This document shows positions 62,743 through 64,000 of a stretch of DNA of 64,000 bases, piece after piece. The stretch covers positions 3,782,001-3,846,000 of the forward strand of contig NZ_CP151637.1 of the NCBI RefSeq assembly GCF_038397755.1, written 5' to 3'. The position numbers and the translations under genes were made by a program. Within the stretch, counting starts at the first letter, position 1, and the number at the start of each line of letters is the position of its first letter. This DNA is from Microbacterium sp. LWH7-1.2 (GTDB lineage: Bacteria > Actinomycetota > Actinomycetes > Actinomycetales > Microbacteriaceae). The notes under the pieces were generated by a model, which did no database searches, was not told the DNA's origin, and was given only the letters and a program-made list of their open reading frames with translations.

Positions 62743-63204
62743 CTAGTCGAGGTGACGGGCCAGGGCTTCGAGCAGGCCTCGAGTGCCCTCTTCGCGGGTC
62801 GGGCCGTCCGCCCAGAATCCGTCGAAGAAGACGCCGTGTTCGACATGCGTGAGCCTGGTGCCGCCCGGGATCTCCTCGAACTCGAACGACGCCACCGACG
62901 TCGACATGTGGGTGCCATCGAGCCACATGTCGTAGGTCGTGACGATGCGAACGTGTTCGACGATGTCGGTGTAGACGGCTTCATACCGCGAGAGCGGGCC
63001 GCCGTGGAACTTCGCCTCGTCGACGTCGCGTCCGCCGACGCGGAAGTCGAACCTCCACTCGCCGGGCTCGAACGCGTCTCCGTCGCTGAGCCAGCGGCGC
63101 TTCCGCTCCCCGTCGGCGAACGCCTGCCAGACACTGCCGACGGGTACGGGGTAGTCGCGGATGAGCGTGAATCCGGAGTGAGCGAGGCGGCGGTCGGTTG
63201 TCAT
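62743..63204 (-). CDS. SRPBCC/AHSA1 family protein
   Basis: A 153-residue START-like protein of the AHSA1/Aha1 C-terminal family: DYPVPVGSVWQAFADGERKRRWLSD at the start and LTHVEHGVFFDG near the end. In actinobacteria such genes commonly follow an ArsR-type repressor and a RibD-type reductase, as here. The function is usually unknown; a role in ligand binding or chaperone-like action is suggested. It overlaps the reductase gene by 4 nt (ATGA). Confidence 0.8.
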   Translation of the reverse strand: MTTDRRLAHSGFTLIRDYPVPVGSVWQAFADGERKRRWLSDGDAFEPGEWRFDFRVGGRDVDEAKFHGGPLSRYEAVYTDIVEHVRIVTTYDMWLDGTHMSTSVASFEFEEIPGGTRLTHVEHGVFFDGFWADGPTREEGTRGLLEALARHLD

Positions 63205-63863
63205 CGGGATGTCTCCTCGCGGGTGAAGGTGACGTGGATCGTGCCGCTCTCGGCGACCCGGGTCTGCACGCCGTGGGTCGATTCGAGGCCCCGGAGGTCG
63301 TCCCACACGCGGATGCCCCGGGCGAGCAGGATCGGCGCGATCGCGACGTGGAGGTCGTCGACGAGGCCGGCGCGGAGGAACTCGCGCGCGGTGCGCACGC
63401 CGCCGCCGATGCGCACGTCGAGACCGCCGGCGGAAGCCTTCGCCTCGGCCAGGACGTCCTCGATCGGACCGTTGCGGAACTCGAACGTCGTCCCGCCCTC
63501 CATCGGGATCGACGGCCGCGGTGCGGAGTGCGTGAGCACGTAGACCGGATGGCCGAACGGCGGCCGATCGCCCCACCAGCCTTTCCAGTCCGGGTCATCG
63601 GGGAACGCGTGCAGACCGAACATGGCAGCGCCCATGATCTCGGCACCTACGCCCTCGAAGAACGCGGCGGCGAACGACTCATCGAGCCCTGTCGTGCCCG
63701 CCCCGCTCGTGTCGCCGAAGACCTTGTGCCGGAAGGTGCGCGTCGCCGCGTAGGCCGCGGTCAAGGGGCCCCAGTCCTCACCCATCGGGTTGTCGGCCCC
63801 GGGGTCGGGTGCAGATGTGTATCCGTCGAGTGACGAGAACAGATCGACGCGAACGCGAGTCAT
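63201..63863 (-). CDS. RibD C-terminal/dihydrofolate-reductase family protein
   Basis: A 220-residue NADPH-type reductase of the RibD_C/DHFR fold. Visible are the starting strand RVDLFSSLDGYTSAP, GAAMFGLHAF and the VYVLTHSAPRPS, followed by VRIGGGVRTAREFLRAGLVDDLHVAIAPILL, the family's dinucleotide-binding core. Substrate unknown; members are usually not true DHFRs. The gene is coupled to the SRPBCC gene downstream and begins just after the ArsR-type gene stop (63865). Confidence 0.83.
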   Translation of the reverse strand: MTRVRVDLFSSLDGYTSAPDPGADNPMGEDWGPLTAAYAATRTFRHKVFGDTSGAGTTGLDESFAAAFFEGVGAEIMGAAMFGLHAFPDDPDWKGWWGDRPPFGHPVYVLTHSAPRPSIPMEGGTTFEFRNGPIEDVLAEAKASAGGLDVRIGGGVRTAREFLRAGLVDDLHVAIAPILLARGIRVWDDLRGLESTHGVQTRVAESGTIHVTFTREETSR

Positions 63864-63864
63864 T

Positions 63865-64000
63865 TCAGATCTCCTTGGTGGTTGTGCGGGCCAGGTGGAT
63901 GCCGAGGCGGTCGGCCTGGCGTTCCGCAGACGTTCGTTGCTCGCCCAGCCAGAGGTGCAGGACGTCGAGCGCCCCGGGTCGCAGGCTCACGGTCCGCACC
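63865..64000 (-). CDS. ArsR-type regulator, 3' end only
   Basis: The last 45 codons of a gene running in from the right edge on the minus strand. The tail reads RTVSLRPGALDVLHLWLGEQ then RQADRLGIHLA, as in the C termini of small ArsR winged-helix repressors. The following RibD-type and SRPBCC genes are its usual operon companions. The helix-turn-helix lies outside the window. Confidence 0.7.
   Translation of the reverse strand, partial: VRTVSLRPGALDVLHLWLGEQRTSAERQADRLGIHLARTTTKEI

Noticed and set aside
1..64000. CRISPR arrays, restriction-modification or defence island genes
   Set aside because: No regularly spaced short repeats and no methylase, nuclease or toxin-antitoxin genes were recognisable in any frame.

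Overview
The window looks like the chromosome of a high-GC actinobacterium of the Microbacteriaceae, most likely Microbacterium-like. Reasons: roughly 70% GC with GC-rich third codon positions, the recurrent hexamer GGATGC/GCATCC, many GTG starts, SARP, ECF42 and VanZ-type genes, sugar ABC transporters without their own ATPase, and secreted multidomain glycosidases. Assignment to genus is inference. No rRNA, CRISPR array or replication origin is visible; there is one tRNA.

Region A (1-25567) is an L-arabinan/L-arabinose utilisation locus. It encodes two large secreted enzymes (a protein with two GH43 modules, and a GH127 beta-L-arabinofuranosidase broken by a single-base frameshift). A three-gene surface cluster follows (WxL-like protein, DUF916-like membrane protein, small basic secreted protein). 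Next come a LacI-family regulator, a YtfQRT-YjfF-type sugar ABC transporter, araD-araB-araA, a third secreted arabinanase-like GH43 protein and an aldose 1-epimerase. A palindrome, GTTAGCGCTAAC, or close variants of it occurs before the first enzyme gene and also inside it, before the surface cluster, before lacI and before the transporter. These sites tie the region into one regulon. The three enzymes share a C-terminal module of about 95 residues.

Region B (25568-29544) holds a small acidic stress-type protein, an SDR dehydrogenase, a conserved hypothetical, a YjbR protein and tRNA-Arg(ACG). The 3' end of the tRNA is repeated about 0.9 kb downstream, enclosing an IS110-type transposase remnant and an unrecognised gene fragment: the scar of an element integrated at the tRNA.

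Region C (29545-43915) is a second carbohydrate locus under a GntR/FCD regulator. It has a CUT1 ABC transporter (binding protein and two permeases), an L-rhamnose/L-fucose mutarotase-type protein, an acid-sugar dehydratase of the enolase superfamily, a secreted beta-helix protein (GH141-like) and a secreted GH43 protein. The last two end in an identical 204-residue tail, part of a 770-bp direct repeat. A perfect palindrome, TCATACGTATGA, and variants of it mark the candidate operators.

Region D (43916-53257) is housekeeping and regulatory: a YCII/DGPF protein with an ECF42 sigma factor, a YdeI-type protein, a NIPSNAP protein, an alpha/beta hydrolase, and a membrane-bound SARP-STAND regulator divergent from a small membrane protein. 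It ends with a LacI-family repressor.

Region E (53374-60787) is a third sugar operon, divergent from that LacI gene. It has two Gfo/Idh/MocA oxidoreductases around a cupin protein, then an LplB/YtcP/YtcQ-type transporter without ATPase and a YesL-like DUF624 protein. The substrate is unknown.

Region F (61085-64000) contains VanZ, VOC, small membrane, SRPBCC and RibD-type reductase genes and the end of an ArsR-type regulator. Overall, three adjacent, separately regulated loci appear to dismantle plant cell-wall (pectin side-chain) polysaccharides. The first is clearly for arabinan; the other two substrates are inferred only in outline.
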